64,000 nucleotides of DNA from Saccharibacter floricola DSM 15669 (GTDB lineage: Bacteria; Pseudomonadota; Alphaproteobacteria; Acetobacterales; Acetobacteraceae). This document shows positions 26,890-36,462 of the stretch, piece after piece; positions within the stretch are counted from its first letter, which is position 1, and each line of letters starts with the position of its first letter. The notes beneath the pieces were generated by a model that saw only the letters and a program-made list of their open reading frames with translations, did not search any database and was not told the DNA's origin. The position numbers and the translations under genes are program-made. The DNA is taken from positions 1 through 64,000 of the forward strand of contig NZ_KB899333.1 in assembly GCF_000378165.1 (NCBI RefSeq), in the 5' to 3' direction.

Positions 26890-26913
26890 CTTTGCTAGAA
26901 AGGGAGGAGCGTT

Positions 26914-29574
26914 TTAACGCTTCCACCATCCAACACGCCGCTTAGCTGGCTTGGCTTCATCCACATTGATAGGTTGTGGAGCGGCTACCTCTTCCTGAGG
27001 AGCAGTCTCAGCCTCTGTTTTTTTGCGCCGTGTTGTGCGGCGTTTGCGCACAGGCTTAGCAGCTTCCTTCGCAGGTTCTTCCTCTGTAGGAGCAGGGGAC
27101 GGCTCCTCAGTTTGCGCAACAGGCTCTACAGCTGGCGCCGTCTCTTCTGTCTTGCGAGTGCGACGACGACGGCGGGGTGTCTTAGGTGCCGGTGTCTCTT
27201 CCTGCGTAGGTGCGGGGCTCTCTTCTGCTTGCTGAGTCCCCTTATCCGTTTCAGTCGGCACTGTCGTTTCTACATCACTAACGTCCGTCTTTTTATTGCG
27301 TGTGGAGCGTTTGTGGCGTGTACGACGTGTGGGCTCTTCTTTTGCCTGAGGTGCTTCCTCAGCAACGGAAGGGTCAGCTGCTGCTTCTACAGCACGAGCC
27401 GCTTCGGTCTGCTCAATCGCATCAAAGATATCGAACCCTTGGAATGGATCAGCCGGTGTAGGTCCCTGATAAGCTTTGGGCTTGCGAAGCTCAGGCTTGC
27501 GGCGTGTTTTGCGTTCAGCCGTTTTGTCTGATGGCGCAGCATCGGTTTCTTTTTTGGAGGAAGCCACACGGCGCACACGCGTGCGACGACGACCGGGCAT
27601 GAGTTCCCCTTCATCGCGCTTAGGCTCACCGGTTGGCTCAGTAGAAGAGGTTGTTTCTACGGCTTGGTGATTTTCTGGGTTGAGTGTCTCAGCCTGTACG
27701 TCCTGCGGCGTGTTGGAGCGACGGCGGCGGCGTGTACGACGACGGCGCGGATTATTATCGTTTTCTTCAGCATGCTGAGGAGCAGCGGCGATCGTCGTTG
27801 TTGAGGACTCGGGTGCTTCTCCTTCCACAATTTCAATGGTGCGGACATGATCAGCATTCTGAGGTGCGGGTGCAGGTGCTGGAAGGTCACGGGTCACCTG
27901 ACGAGGACGTACGCGATCAATACGGTTATCAGCCCCAACAAAGCTGTCATCTGCTTCAAATGTCACTTTGATGTTATGGCGTTTTTCTAGCTCAGCAAGA
28001 GAAACACGTTTGCTGTTGAGCATGTACAGCACGATATTAGGCGACACATGAACGGCGAGCTCGGCAGCGCGCTGGCGACACGCTTCCTCCTCAATACTGC
28101 GCAAGACATGCAGCGCGGTGCTTTCTACGCCACGAACGGTGCCCGTTCCTTGGCAATGCGGGCAAGGAGAGAGCATGCTTTCAGCAAGGGAAGGACGCAA
28201 GCGTTGGCGTGACATTTCCAGTAGGCCGAAATGGGAAATACGACCGATCTGGATCCGTGCACGGTCAAGACGGAGAGAGTCTTTCAGGCGCTTTTCAACC
28301 TGGTTGTTATGACGACGGCTTTCCATATCGATGAAGTCGATCACGATCAGGCCGGCAAGGTCACGCAGGCGGAGCTGACGCGCCACTTCTTCTGCTGCTT
28401 CCATGTTGGTACGCAGAGCCGTGTCTTCAACATTACGCTGAGAGGTCGATTTCCCGGAGTTTACGTCAATAGCAACGAGGGCTTCGGTTTGGTTGATGAC
28501 CAAATACCCCCCTGATTCGAGGCGAACCGTCGGGGAGAACATCGCATCAAGATGGCTCTCAACGTGATAATGAGAGAAGAGGCTTTGCCCACGATTTTGC
28601 CAAAGGCGAATGCGGTTTGCATTGTTGGGCATAAGCAGGCGCGTGAATTCACGCGCATTCTTCCATGCCGCTTCCCCATCCACATAAACACTCTCAATAT
28701 CACGAGTGAACAGGTCGCGAATGGCCCGCTTAATGAGGCTTGCTTCCTCATAGACAAGAGCAGGCGCGACAGAGGTGAGTGCGTGCTGGCGGATATCGTC
28801 CCATAATTGCAGCAAATAGTCGCAATCACGTGTAATTTCCGCTTCAGGACGGCCTGCACCCGCTGTGCGGATAATCATCGCCATAGAGCGTGGGAGATTG
28901 AGGTGAGAGACGATTTCACGCAGGCGTTTACGATCGGTATCCGACGTAATTTTACGGGAGACCCCACCACCGCGCAGGGCGTTTGGCATCAGCACCCCAT
29001 AACGGCCAGCCAGCGATACGTATGTCGTAAGAGCAGCCCCTTTATTGCCGCGCTCTTCTTTAACCACTTGCACCAGAATGATCTGACGGCGGCGGATCAC
29101 TTCTTGAATGCGGTAATTACGCAGAAAACGCGCTGTGCGCCGGCTTGCTGTTTGCTCTTCGCCGGTGTCGTGCTCACCACTGACAATTTCTGGATGATGG
29201 TCATCATCATCGCTACCATCGGTTTGCTCGTCTTCTTGGGTGGAGTCGAGCTCATCTTGGCTTTGGCCACGCTGTTCGGCAGCGTATTCTTCTTCCTGTA
29301 GTTCCAGCAATTTCTCGCGGTCTGCTACAGGGATTTGGAAATAATCAGGGTGGATCTCACTAAAAGCGAGGAAGCCGTGCCGGTTGCCGCCATAATCAAC
29401 AAAGGCCGCTTGAAGACTTGGTTCAACGCGGATCACCTTAGCGAGGTAAATATTGCCTTTGAGTTGACGGCGGGCTGACGTTTCAACGTCATAATCGTCA
29501 ATATGCTTGTTGTTCATAACTACAACACGCGTTTCTTCGGCGTGTGTAGCGTCAATGAGCATCTGTTTTGTCAT
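26914..29574 (-). CDS. rne: Ribonuclease E/G family endoribonuclease
   Basis: Main mRNA-decay and rRNA-processing endonuclease, 886 residues. The N-terminal catalytic half (1-560) has the start MTKQMLIDATHAEETRVVV, the S1 domain GNIYLAKVIRVEPSLQAAFVDYG, an acidic insertion (about 100-140, rich in D and E) within S1, catalytic aspartates in LVAIDVNSGKS and LIVIDFIDM, and the zinc-link CPHCQGTG. The C-terminal 320 residues are disordered, alternating arginine-rich clusters (RRRRTRRRRRS and similar) with glutamate/proline/alanine stretches, as expected for a degradosome scaffold and RNA-binding tail. It ends in KPAKRRVGWWKR. Single gene with a long upstream region. Confidence 0.97.
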   Translation of the reverse strand: MTKQMLIDATHAEETRVVVMNNKHIDDYDVETSARRQLKGNIYLAKVIRVEPSLQAAFVDYGGNRHGFLAFSEIHPDYFQIPVADREKLLELQEEEYAAEQRGQSQDELDSTQEDEQTDGSDDDDHHPEIVSGEHDTGEEQTASRRTARFLRNYRIQEVIRRRQIILVQVVKEERGNKGAALTTYVSLAGRYGVLMPNALRGGGVSRKITSDTDRKRLREIVSHLNLPRSMAMIIRTAGAGRPEAEITRDCDYLLQLWDDIRQHALTSVAPALVYEEASLIKRAIRDLFTRDIESVYVDGEAAWKNAREFTRLLMPNNANRIRLWQNRGQSLFSHYHVESHLDAMFSPTVRLESGGYLVINQTEALVAIDVNSGKSTSQRNVEDTALRTNMEAAEEVARQLRLRDLAGLIVIDFIDMESRRHNNQVEKRLKDSLRLDRARIQIGRISHFGLLEMSRQRLRPSLAESMLSPCPHCQGTGTVRGVESTALHVLRSIEEEACRQRAAELAVHVSPNIVLYMLNSKRVSLAELEKRHNIKVTFEADDSFVGADNRIDRVRPRQVTRDLPAPAPAPQNADHVRTIEIVEGEAPESSTTTIAAAPQHAEENDNNPRRRRTRRRRRSNTPQDVQAETLNPENHQAVETTSSTEPTGEPKRDEGELMPGRRRTRVRRVASSKKETDAAPSDKTAERKTRRKPELRKPKAYQGPTPADPFQGFDIFDAIEQTEAARAVEAAADPSVAEEAPQAKEEPTRRTRHKRSTRNKKTDVSDVETTVPTETDKGTQQAEESPAPTQEETPAPKTPRRRRRTRKTEETAPAVEPVAQTEEPSPAPTEEEPAKEAAKPVRKRRTTRRKKTEAETAPQEEVAAPQPINVDEAKPAKRRVGWWKR

Positions 29575-30157
29575 GAAAGACTGGACTCCGTGGCGTATTC
29601 AGCAGGTAGGCTCATCTGGCGAATACGCGGATTGTCATAGCGGGCAGAGGTCATCACGGTGCAGGTCGCGCAAGAAGGCCCTATAAAATAGCAGCTTGTT
29701 ATTGACGCACTATGTTGCATGACGCCCCTGAGTGAAACGGTCCGGCAGTAGCCTCGACATACCGGAAAAATATATGGTCAGCCTTCACGACATTAAAATG
29801 TCATGGAGGCTTCTTTTACACAGCCGGAGTGCCTCTATCAGGGTGTGTCAGCTACAAAACAGCTTTTCTTACACCAAACGATAACAGGCACATCACGACA
29901 GAATCTACGCGAGATGGGAGCCTAACAGCCTCATCGGATTATCCCACCGGGGCCTCTATGAAGGATCGAACCACTCTCGCTATAGTCTTGTGCGTTAAGA
30001 TGGCGCAAATATGGTGCTATGGCAAGTTTAGGGATAATTGAAGTATTTTCTGTGCTAAAAGAGAGTGTCTTTCAAGGCTATTTACGAGCAAATTGAGCAG
30101 ATGCGTTTGCCATAATGGCACAGTCAGAACGTAGAGAATAAGCAAAGGAGGGAGGTC
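29575..30157. other. Divergent upstream region of rne and the amidase gene
   Basis: 583 bp without a supported gene. RNase E genes often have long autoregulated 5' leaders, and part of this region probably serves that role for rne; the rest should hold the amidase promoter. A short inverted repeat, GACATTAAAATGTC at 29789-29802, lies in the middle. Small open frames here (for example 29829-30041) have no codon bias or ribosome-binding site and are not called. Confidence 0.45.
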
Positions 30158-30997
30158 ATGCTTTTAACGCGACGTGGCATGATTGGCCTGGCAGCTGGTG
30201 GGCTATGGCTCCCTTCTGGAGGTGAGGCACGGGCGCCTTTGCATGTGCGACCACACACCCCAGCCATTTTACGGCATGCTCGGAAACGCCCTGTGATTAT
30301 GCTCGACCCCGGCCATGGTGGGAAAGACCCGGGCGCGATCGGGGTTTCTGGCACCTATGAGAAGCATGTGTCCGTTGCTGTTGCGCAGGAGCTGCGTCGC
30401 CTTCTGATGCGCTCGGGGCAGTATCAGGTGGTGTTAAGCCGTGAGGATGACCGTTTTATCCCTCTAGAAGGACGGGTTGAGCGTGCTCATCGACATAAAG
30501 CACAGCTTTTTATGTCGATTCATGCGGATGCGCTGCATCAAGCGAACGTGCGGGGGGCGAGTGTCTATACCTTGTCGCATAAAGCGTCAGACCATCAGAC
30601 GGCGCTTTTAGCGGCAACCGAGAATAGCGCGGATCGTTATGCCGGTAGCTCTCTCCAAGGGGTATCCCCTGATGTGGAGCAGATTTTGGGTAGTTTGGTG
30701 AGTGAGGAAACACGGCGTGGTTCGGCCCATATGGCAGCGAGTGTGATTGGCTCTTTTCAGAACCATGTGCGGCTTTTACGTCATCCTGTCAGACATGCTC
30801 ATTTTGTGGTGTTAAAATCGGCTGATATTCCTTCTGTATTAGTGGAAATGGGCTTTATGTCTAACCATTTAGATGAGCAAGCGTTGCGGATGGTGCGCCA
30901 TCGCCAGCAGGTGGCTCAAGCGATGAAACAGGCCATTGACCGCTATTTTATGAATGGGGCGGGGTATACCCAGCTTGATGCATCACGTCTTTTGTAA
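30158..30997 (+). CDS. N-acetylmuramoyl-L-alanine amidase (Amidase_3), Tat-type leader
   Basis: Zinc amidase that cuts the bond between muramic acid and the stem peptide; 279 residues. The N-terminus MLLTRRGMIGLAAGG is a twin-arginine-type signal ending near ARA at about residue 27. The catalytic domain shows IMLDPGHGGKDPGAIG (zinc His), a Glu in GTYEKHV, LFMSIHADA (zinc His) and the final VLVEMGFMSNHLDE catalytic Glu. No AMIN targeting domain is present, unlike E. coli AmiC. GGAGGGAGG lies just upstream of the ATG. A Tat leader is in line with E. coli AmiA/AmiC, and tatB/tatC occur at 60.2 kb in this window. Confidence 0.92.
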   Translation: MLLTRRGMIGLAAGGLWLPSGGEARAPLHVRPHTPAILRHARKRPVIMLDPGHGGKDPGAIGVSGTYEKHVSVAVAQELRRLLMRSGQYQVVLSREDDRFIPLEGRVERAHRHKAQLFMSIHADALHQANVRGASVYTLSHKASDHQTALLAATENSADRYAGSSLQGVSPDVEQILGSLVSEETRRGSAHMAASVIGSFQNHVRLLRHPVRHAHFVVLKSADIPSVLVEMGFMSNHLDEQALRMVRHRQQVAQAMKQAIDRYFMNGAGYTQLDASRLL

Positions 30998-31102
30998 TGC
31001 TTTGAAAAAATAAACAACGATCGTCTTGCGTTGAGTGAAAATTCCATATACCGTCCATCGTGATATGACATTGAATGCATGCCTCACCCTACGACTTATC
31101 AG

Positions 31103-31151
31103 CCCCTGAACGCTCTATGATGCGGACGGGATGGTCTGCTGCGTTCAGGGG
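31103..31151 (+). promoter_or_regulatory. Long inverted repeat in the leuA leader
   Basis: CCCCTGAACGC at 31103-31113 pairs perfectly with GCGTTCAGGGG at 31141-31151. The loop contains an inner stem GCGGAC/GTCTGC (one G-U pair). It ends 49 bases before the leuA ATG. There is no T run after it, so it is more likely a leader structure controlling leuA than a terminator. A 28-codon frame (ATG at 31075, TAA ending at 31161) crosses it and has only one Leu codon. Confidence 0.55.
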
Positions 31152-31200
31152 AAGCCAATAAAAACTGCGCTTTTAATGATAAATTTAGGTGAGGCAAGCG

Positions 31201-32775
31201 ATGTCCTTTCAGCATCCTTCTTTTGGTTCTGTATCTGATGATCGTGTTATTATTTTTGACACGACATTGCGTGATGGTGAGCAATCTCCCGGTTTCTCGA
31301 TGAATTTGGGCGAGAAGCTGCGTATGGCGCATGCGCTGGCGGCATTGGGTGTTGATGTTATTGAAGCCGGCTTCCCCGTTGCATCCGAGGGCGACTTTGA
31401 AAGTGTGCGGCAAATCGCTGAAAATGTGGATGGCTCGGTTATTTGTGCGTTGGCTCGCAGTGGTGGCAAGCGTGACATTGAGGCCGCTGGTGAGGCGCTG
31501 AAAAAAGCAAAACGTGGACGAATCCATAACTTCATTTCTACATCACCTCTGCATATGAAGTATAAACTGCGTATGGCGCCAGAACGTGTGCTGGAGTTGA
31601 TCGCAGAAGGGAATAAGCAGTCTCGTCAATATACTGATGATGTGGAATGGTCTGCTGAAGATGGATCACGCACAGAGCCAGACTTCCTGTGTCGTTGTGT
31701 GGAGACCGCTATTCGTCACGGAGCCACAACGATTAATATTCCCGATACGGTTGGCTTTGCGACGCCTGATGAGATGCAAGCTATCTTTACGATGCTGCGT
31801 GAGCGTGTTCCAGGAGCTGATCGCGTTATCTTTTCTACGCATAACCATAATGACTTGGGTTTAGCGGTAGGAAATACGTTGGCTTCTTTGGAAGGTGGGG
31901 CTCGGCAGATTGAATGCACCATCAATGGGATTGGTGAGCGTGCCGGTAATGCCGCGCTGGAAGAAATCGTTATGGCGTTACGGACACGTCATGATCGGTA
32001 TGGTTTGAATACGCAGATTGAAACGCCGCGCTTGTTGAGTGTATCGCGCTTGCTGGCTGCAACGACAGGCTTCGATGTTCAGCCCAACAAAGCGATTGTG
32101 GGGCGGAATGCCTTTGCCCATGAAAGCGGCATCCATCAGGATGGTGTGCTGAAACATGCGGGTACCTATGAAATTATGACGCCTGAAAGCGTGGGCTGGA
32201 ACAGCACGTCCTTGGTGCTGGGAAAACATTCAGGCCGTGCGGCTTTCCGCGATAAATTGCGCGCTCTGGGGTATGAAGAGATTGATGACGCGACATTCGC
32301 TGCTGCCTTTAAGCGTTTCAAAGAGCTGGCGGATCAGAAAAAGGTCGTGTTTGATGATGATGTGCGGGCTTTGGTGGATGAAGAAGGCCGCGACCATGAC
32401 CGTGTTGAGTTGAAGTCCTTAACGCTGCAAGGCGGTACGCGCCATGCCGCGCATGTCAGCTTGGAAATGACGGTTGATGGAGAGCTTCGTCAGGTTGAAG
32501 CAGAAGGTAATGGCCCGGTTGATGCTGCCTTCCGTGCGATTGGGGAAGCCTTCCCGCATGAAGCAACGCTTGCATTGTTCTCTGTTGGGAATGTGACGGA
32601 AGGAACAGATGCGCAAGCACGCACAACGGTGCGTCTGCAAGAGGCCGGGCGTCTTGTTGATGGGCAAGGGAGCGATGCCGATACGGTTGTGTCTGCCGCG
32701 CGGGCTTATATCCATGCGCTCAATAAGCTGTTGGTCAAGCGGGAGCGCCGCGCTCCAGAAGAGTTGACTGTTTAA
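31201..32775 (+). CDS. leuA: 2-isopropylmalate synthase
   Basis: First committed enzyme of leucine synthesis, condensing acetyl-CoA with 2-oxoisovalerate. 524 residues from ATG 31201, which has GAGG eight bases upstream; an in-frame GTG at 31189 lacks support. The TIM barrel begins IFDTTLRDGEQSPGFSM (HMGL-like signature) and has VIFSTHNHNDLGLAVGN, the metal-binding HxH, and GERAGNAALEEIVMAL. After a linker the C-terminal leucine-binding regulatory domain (about 390-510) contains RDHDRVELKSLTLQGG and SAARAYIHALNKLL, so feedback inhibition by leucine is expected. Confidence 0.98.
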   Translation: MSFQHPSFGSVSDDRVIIFDTTLRDGEQSPGFSMNLGEKLRMAHALAALGVDVIEAGFPVASEGDFESVRQIAENVDGSVICALARSGGKRDIEAAGEALKKAKRGRIHNFISTSPLHMKYKLRMAPERVLELIAEGNKQSRQYTDDVEWSAEDGSRTEPDFLCRCVETAIRHGATTINIPDTVGFATPDEMQAIFTMLRERVPGADRVIFSTHNHNDLGLAVGNTLASLEGGARQIECTINGIGERAGNAALEEIVMALRTRHDRYGLNTQIETPRLLSVSRLLAATTGFDVQPNKAIVGRNAFAHESGIHQDGVLKHAGTYEIMTPESVGWNSTSLVLGKHSGRAAFRDKLRALGYEEIDDATFAAAFKRFKELADQKKVVFDDDVRALVDEEGRDHDRVELKSLTLQGGTRHAAHVSLEMTVDGELRQVEAEGNGPVDAAFRAIGEAFPHEATLALFSVGNVTEGTDAQARTTVRLQEAGRLVDGQGSDADTVVSAARAYIHALNKLLVKRERRAPEELTV

Positions 32776-32820
32776 GCCTCTAAAACGGCGCCTCTATAAC
32801 GAGATGTAGGGTGTAGAGGC
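32776..32820 (+). repeat. Competing hairpin arms between leuA and the TauE gene
   Basis: GCCTCTA occurs at 32776-32782 and again at 32790-32796; both can pair with the single TAGAGGC at 32814-32820. It directly follows the leuA stop and ends 15 bases before the next ATG. It may be a terminator without a T run or a small regulatory fold. Confidence 0.45.
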
Positions 32821-32835
32821 GAGGGAGAGTTACCG

Positions 32836-33603
32836 ATGGTACATGGGTGGGTTTATACACTCTCAGGATTGCTGGTTGGTTTTCTAGTTGGCATGACCGG
32901 TGTTGGTGGTGGCTCACTCATGACGCCCCTGCTAATTTTGCTCTGCGGTGTTAAGCCGCAGACAGCTGTCGGGACAGACCTTATTTATGCGGCTGTGACG
33001 AAGCTGGTAGGGACGACGCTCAACCGACATTTTGGCACGGTTGATTGGCGGATTGTTGGTTGGTTGATGGCAGGGAGTATGCCTGGTGCGCTCATCTGCC
33101 TTATTTTTCTGCATCATATGGGAGCCTCGGCCTCAACGGCTCATCTCATTCATGTCGTGCTTGGGGTGAGTTTGTTGATTACCGCTCCAGCTATTTTGTT
33201 TCGCCCTTACTTGCAGGCATGGGTGTCTAAGAGAGCTGTTTTTGGTGAGGCACGGGTACGGGGCTTAACGGTGCTACTGGGATTAATTCTTGGTGGTATG
33301 GTGGCTCTGTCTTCAGTTGGGGCTGGGGCGATTGGAATGGCCGCTCTTGTGATGCTGTATCCGAAAACACCGATGAGAACGCTCGTTGCTGTTGATATTG
33401 CTCATGCGGTTCCGCTTGCGCTGGTGGCCGGAGGAGGGCATTGGCTGCAAGGATCAACGGATTTTTACGTGGTTGCGTGGCTTTTAAGTGGGTCGATTCC
33501 GGGGATCTTGTTAGGCACGACATGCGCTGGGCGGTGTCATGAAGGCTTGCAGCGATGGGTGCTGGGCTTGTTGCTGCTCTTAATCGGTTTTAGGATGATA
33601 TAA
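32836..33603 (+). CDS. TauE/SafE family permease
   Basis: Inner-membrane protein of 255 residues with about eight hydrophobic segments, matching the TauE/SafE family of putative sulfite, sulfoacetate or organosulfur exporters. The first repeat has GFLVGMTGVGGGSLMTPLLILLCGV and AVGTDLIYAAVTKLVGT; the second repeat has GGMVALSSVGAGAIGMAALVMLYP and VAVDIAHAVPLA, giving the inverted duplicated GxGGG/TD pattern of the family. GAGGGAGAG precedes the ATG. Transcribed after leuA with a 60-bp gap. Substrate unknown. Confidence 0.88.
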   Translation: MVHGWVYTLSGLLVGFLVGMTGVGGGSLMTPLLILLCGVKPQTAVGTDLIYAAVTKLVGTTLNRHFGTVDWRIVGWLMAGSMPGALICLIFLHHMGASASTAHLIHVVLGVSLLITAPAILFRPYLQAWVSKRAVFGEARVRGLTVLLGLILGGMVALSSVGAGAIGMAALVMLYPKTPMRTLVAVDIAHAVPLALVAGGGHWLQGSTDFYVVAWLLSGSIPGILLGTTCAGRCHEGLQRWVLGLLLLLIGFRMI

Positions 33604-33636
33604 AGATTATTCCTGTAAAACTTTTTATGGCGAATG

Positions 33637-33678
33637 GGATGAAAAACTCTCTTTTGAGGGCTTCATCCTATTTTCTTT
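33637..33678 (+). terminator. Terminator after the TauE gene
   Basis: GGATGAA at 33637-33643 pairs with TTCATCC at 33662-33668, with an inner CTCT/GAGG stem, followed by the T-rich TATTTTCTTT. Confidence 0.75.
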
Positions 33679-33797
33679 GTAATAATTGCTTTTCATTGTG
33701 AAGATAGCCTTGCTGAAAAGGGGCTCCTGCCTCTAAATTGCCGCCGAGTACATGGAAGTATTCAGCGTTTTCTGTTTTTATCCTCACAGTTTTGTGA

Positions 33798-34865
<1,068 letters not shown>

Positions 34866-34889
34866 TCCCATTCCGGAGCTGAAGGGGCG

Positions 34890-35825
34890 ATGTTATCGAT
34901 TCATGCACGGCAGATTGTTGAAGGGTTGGTGCTACCAGTCCTCATCTTTGTGGCTATTGCACTTGTCTTTGTTGGGCAGGTATGGCCGCATAAAGTGCAA
35001 GCTGTACGTTTGGCTGTTGCAGGAGAGATGGCACCGCTTTACAGCGTATTGACCTATCCACAGCGTAAGGTCATCCAATGGGAGACCGTGCTGGAGGGGG
35101 TAACGAATATTGCGGAGGAAAATGCTCGCTTACGGAAGGAGAACCGTCAGCTTCAGCATTGGTACGCGCTTTCTACCTCTTTAGCAGCGGAAAATACGCG
35201 TCTTAAGTCGATCTTACATTGGGGGAATGACCCTAATTTAGCCGATATTAGTGGTTGGGTTGTGCGTGACGAAAGCGGCCCTTATCTACACGCTGTTTTG
35301 CTGGATATAGGTGAGCAAAACCCTGTGCATATGGGCAGTGTTGCTGTCGATGCGAATGGCATCGTTGGGCGCGTGAGTGAGGTGGGTGCACGTGTCGTGC
35401 GGGTATTGCTCATTAATGATGCGACAAGTCGTATTCCTGTTCGGCTTGTTTCGTCTCATGCCGATGCTATTATGGCCGGGGATAACTCACTTTATCCGCG
35501 CTTGATGTATTACAGTCAGGATGTGCACCCTGTGGAAGGCGAACGTGTCGAAACGCGTGGTCAAACGGGGATCACAGGAGGGGTGGCTGTTGGGCGTGTG
35601 CATTATCTGAATGAGCGGCGGCCTGTCATTGTGCCTGATGCAGATCTCGCTCATCTGGATTTAGTGCGCGTTTTTGATAATGACACAGCACTTGAATCCC
35701 CCCCCGCAGCGGGCCGTGTGAAAGAAAAGCCTCTTTTGAGAAATGCACCAGATGACAAAAAAGAAGGCACTTTCTCACAGGGGTTGAAGCATATTTGGCC
35801 TTTTTCTCAGTTTAATCATGAGTAA
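34890..35825 (+). CDS. mreC: Rod shape-determining protein MreC
   Basis: Periplasmic scaffold of the elongasome, 311 residues. One N-terminal transmembrane helix (about 12-32), a coiled coil (about 65-110, with EENARLRKENRQLQHW) and two beta-barrel-like halves, with DESGPYLHAVLLDIG, VDANGIVGRVSEVG and VETRGQTGITGGVAVGRV typical of MreC. The C-terminal 45 residues are charged and variable. It lies 24 bp after mreB, and its stop overlaps an upstream in-frame ATG of mreD. Confidence 0.96.
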   Translation: MLSIHARQIVEGLVLPVLIFVAIALVFVGQVWPHKVQAVRLAVAGEMAPLYSVLTYPQRKVIQWETVLEGVTNIAEENARLRKENRQLQHWYALSTSLAAENTRLKSILHWGNDPNLADISGWVVRDESGPYLHAVLLDIGEQNPVHMGSVAVDANGIVGRVSEVGARVVRVLLINDATSRIPVRLVSSHADAIMAGDNSLYPRLMYYSQDVHPVEGERVETRGQTGITGGVAVGRVHYLNERRPVIVPDADLAHLDLVRVFDNDTALESPPAAGRVKEKPLLRNAPDDKKEGTFSQGLKHIWPFSQFNHE

Positions 35826-35835
35826 GGGGGAGCGC

Positions 35836-36402
35836 ATGTCAACTCATTATGATCGTGCGTCTCTCCGGCAGAATAATCTACCACAACGGACGATGAGGCA
35901 GACTTTACGGGCATTGTGGAAGACGGTGCTTCCGAGCCTTTTTATGGTCGTGCTGAGCATTGTTTTTGCAGCCCCTTTTCGTATCCTTGGGCAAGGTGAG
36001 CTTCAAACGGGCTTAGTTTTAGGAACTGTGTGGTTTTGGTCGCTCTATCGTCCCGCTTCAATGCCGATATGGTTGCTTTTGATAAGCGGATTAATCATTG
36101 AGCTTTTTGTTTCCACCCCTCCGGGGCTTTTGTTGCTTTGGATGCTTGTTGTTTATGGTGTTGCGCATATGGTGCGTTTCCATTTTGCAGAAGGGGGGTT
36201 TTTTCGTTACTGGGGGCTATATTCCTTGACAGTGCTGGTGGGTGCGGTCTTGGAATGGTGCCTGTTATCCGTGCGCGCTATGATGATCCTTTCGCCGTCT
36301 GCACTGTTTTTCCAGTGGAGCTTGAGTGTAGGGGTTTATCCGCTTCTTCATGTTGTGTTTGTTCTAGGGCGTCATTTTTCTCATCCATCTGATCATCCCT
36401 AA
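35836..36402 (+). CDS. mreD: Rod shape-determining protein MreD
   Basis: Small inner-membrane protein of about 188 residues with five or so hydrophobic helices, characteristic of MreD, which is poorly conserved in sequence. The polar segment AAPFRILGQGELQTGLVL precedes the second helix and is followed by SLYRPASMPIWLLLISGLIIE, a pattern often seen as the YRP motif in alphaproteobacterial MreD. Start at ATG 35836 is chosen because it has GGGGGAG upstream; the ATG at 35818 overlaps mreC. Position between mreC and the PBP2 gene confirms identity. Confidence 0.9.
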   Translation: MSTHYDRASLRQNNLPQRTMRQTLRALWKTVLPSLFMVVLSIVFAAPFRILGQGELQTGLVLGTVWFWSLYRPASMPIWLLLISGLIIELFVSTPPGLLLLWMLVVYGVAHMVRFHFAEGGFFRYWGLYSLTVLVGAVLEWCLLSVRAMMILSPSALFFQWSLSVGVYPLLHVVFVLGRHFSHPSDHP

Positions 36403-36462
36403 GGGGAGTAAGCCTTCGGGCAAGCTTCTCTACCAGTGGTTATCTCTTACTGTTTTGTTTTC

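Noticed and set aside
26974-27531. 185-codon plus-strand open frame opposite the rne tail
   Set aside because: It is the complement of the Arg/Glu-rich repeats of RNase E and has a biased, meaningless composition.
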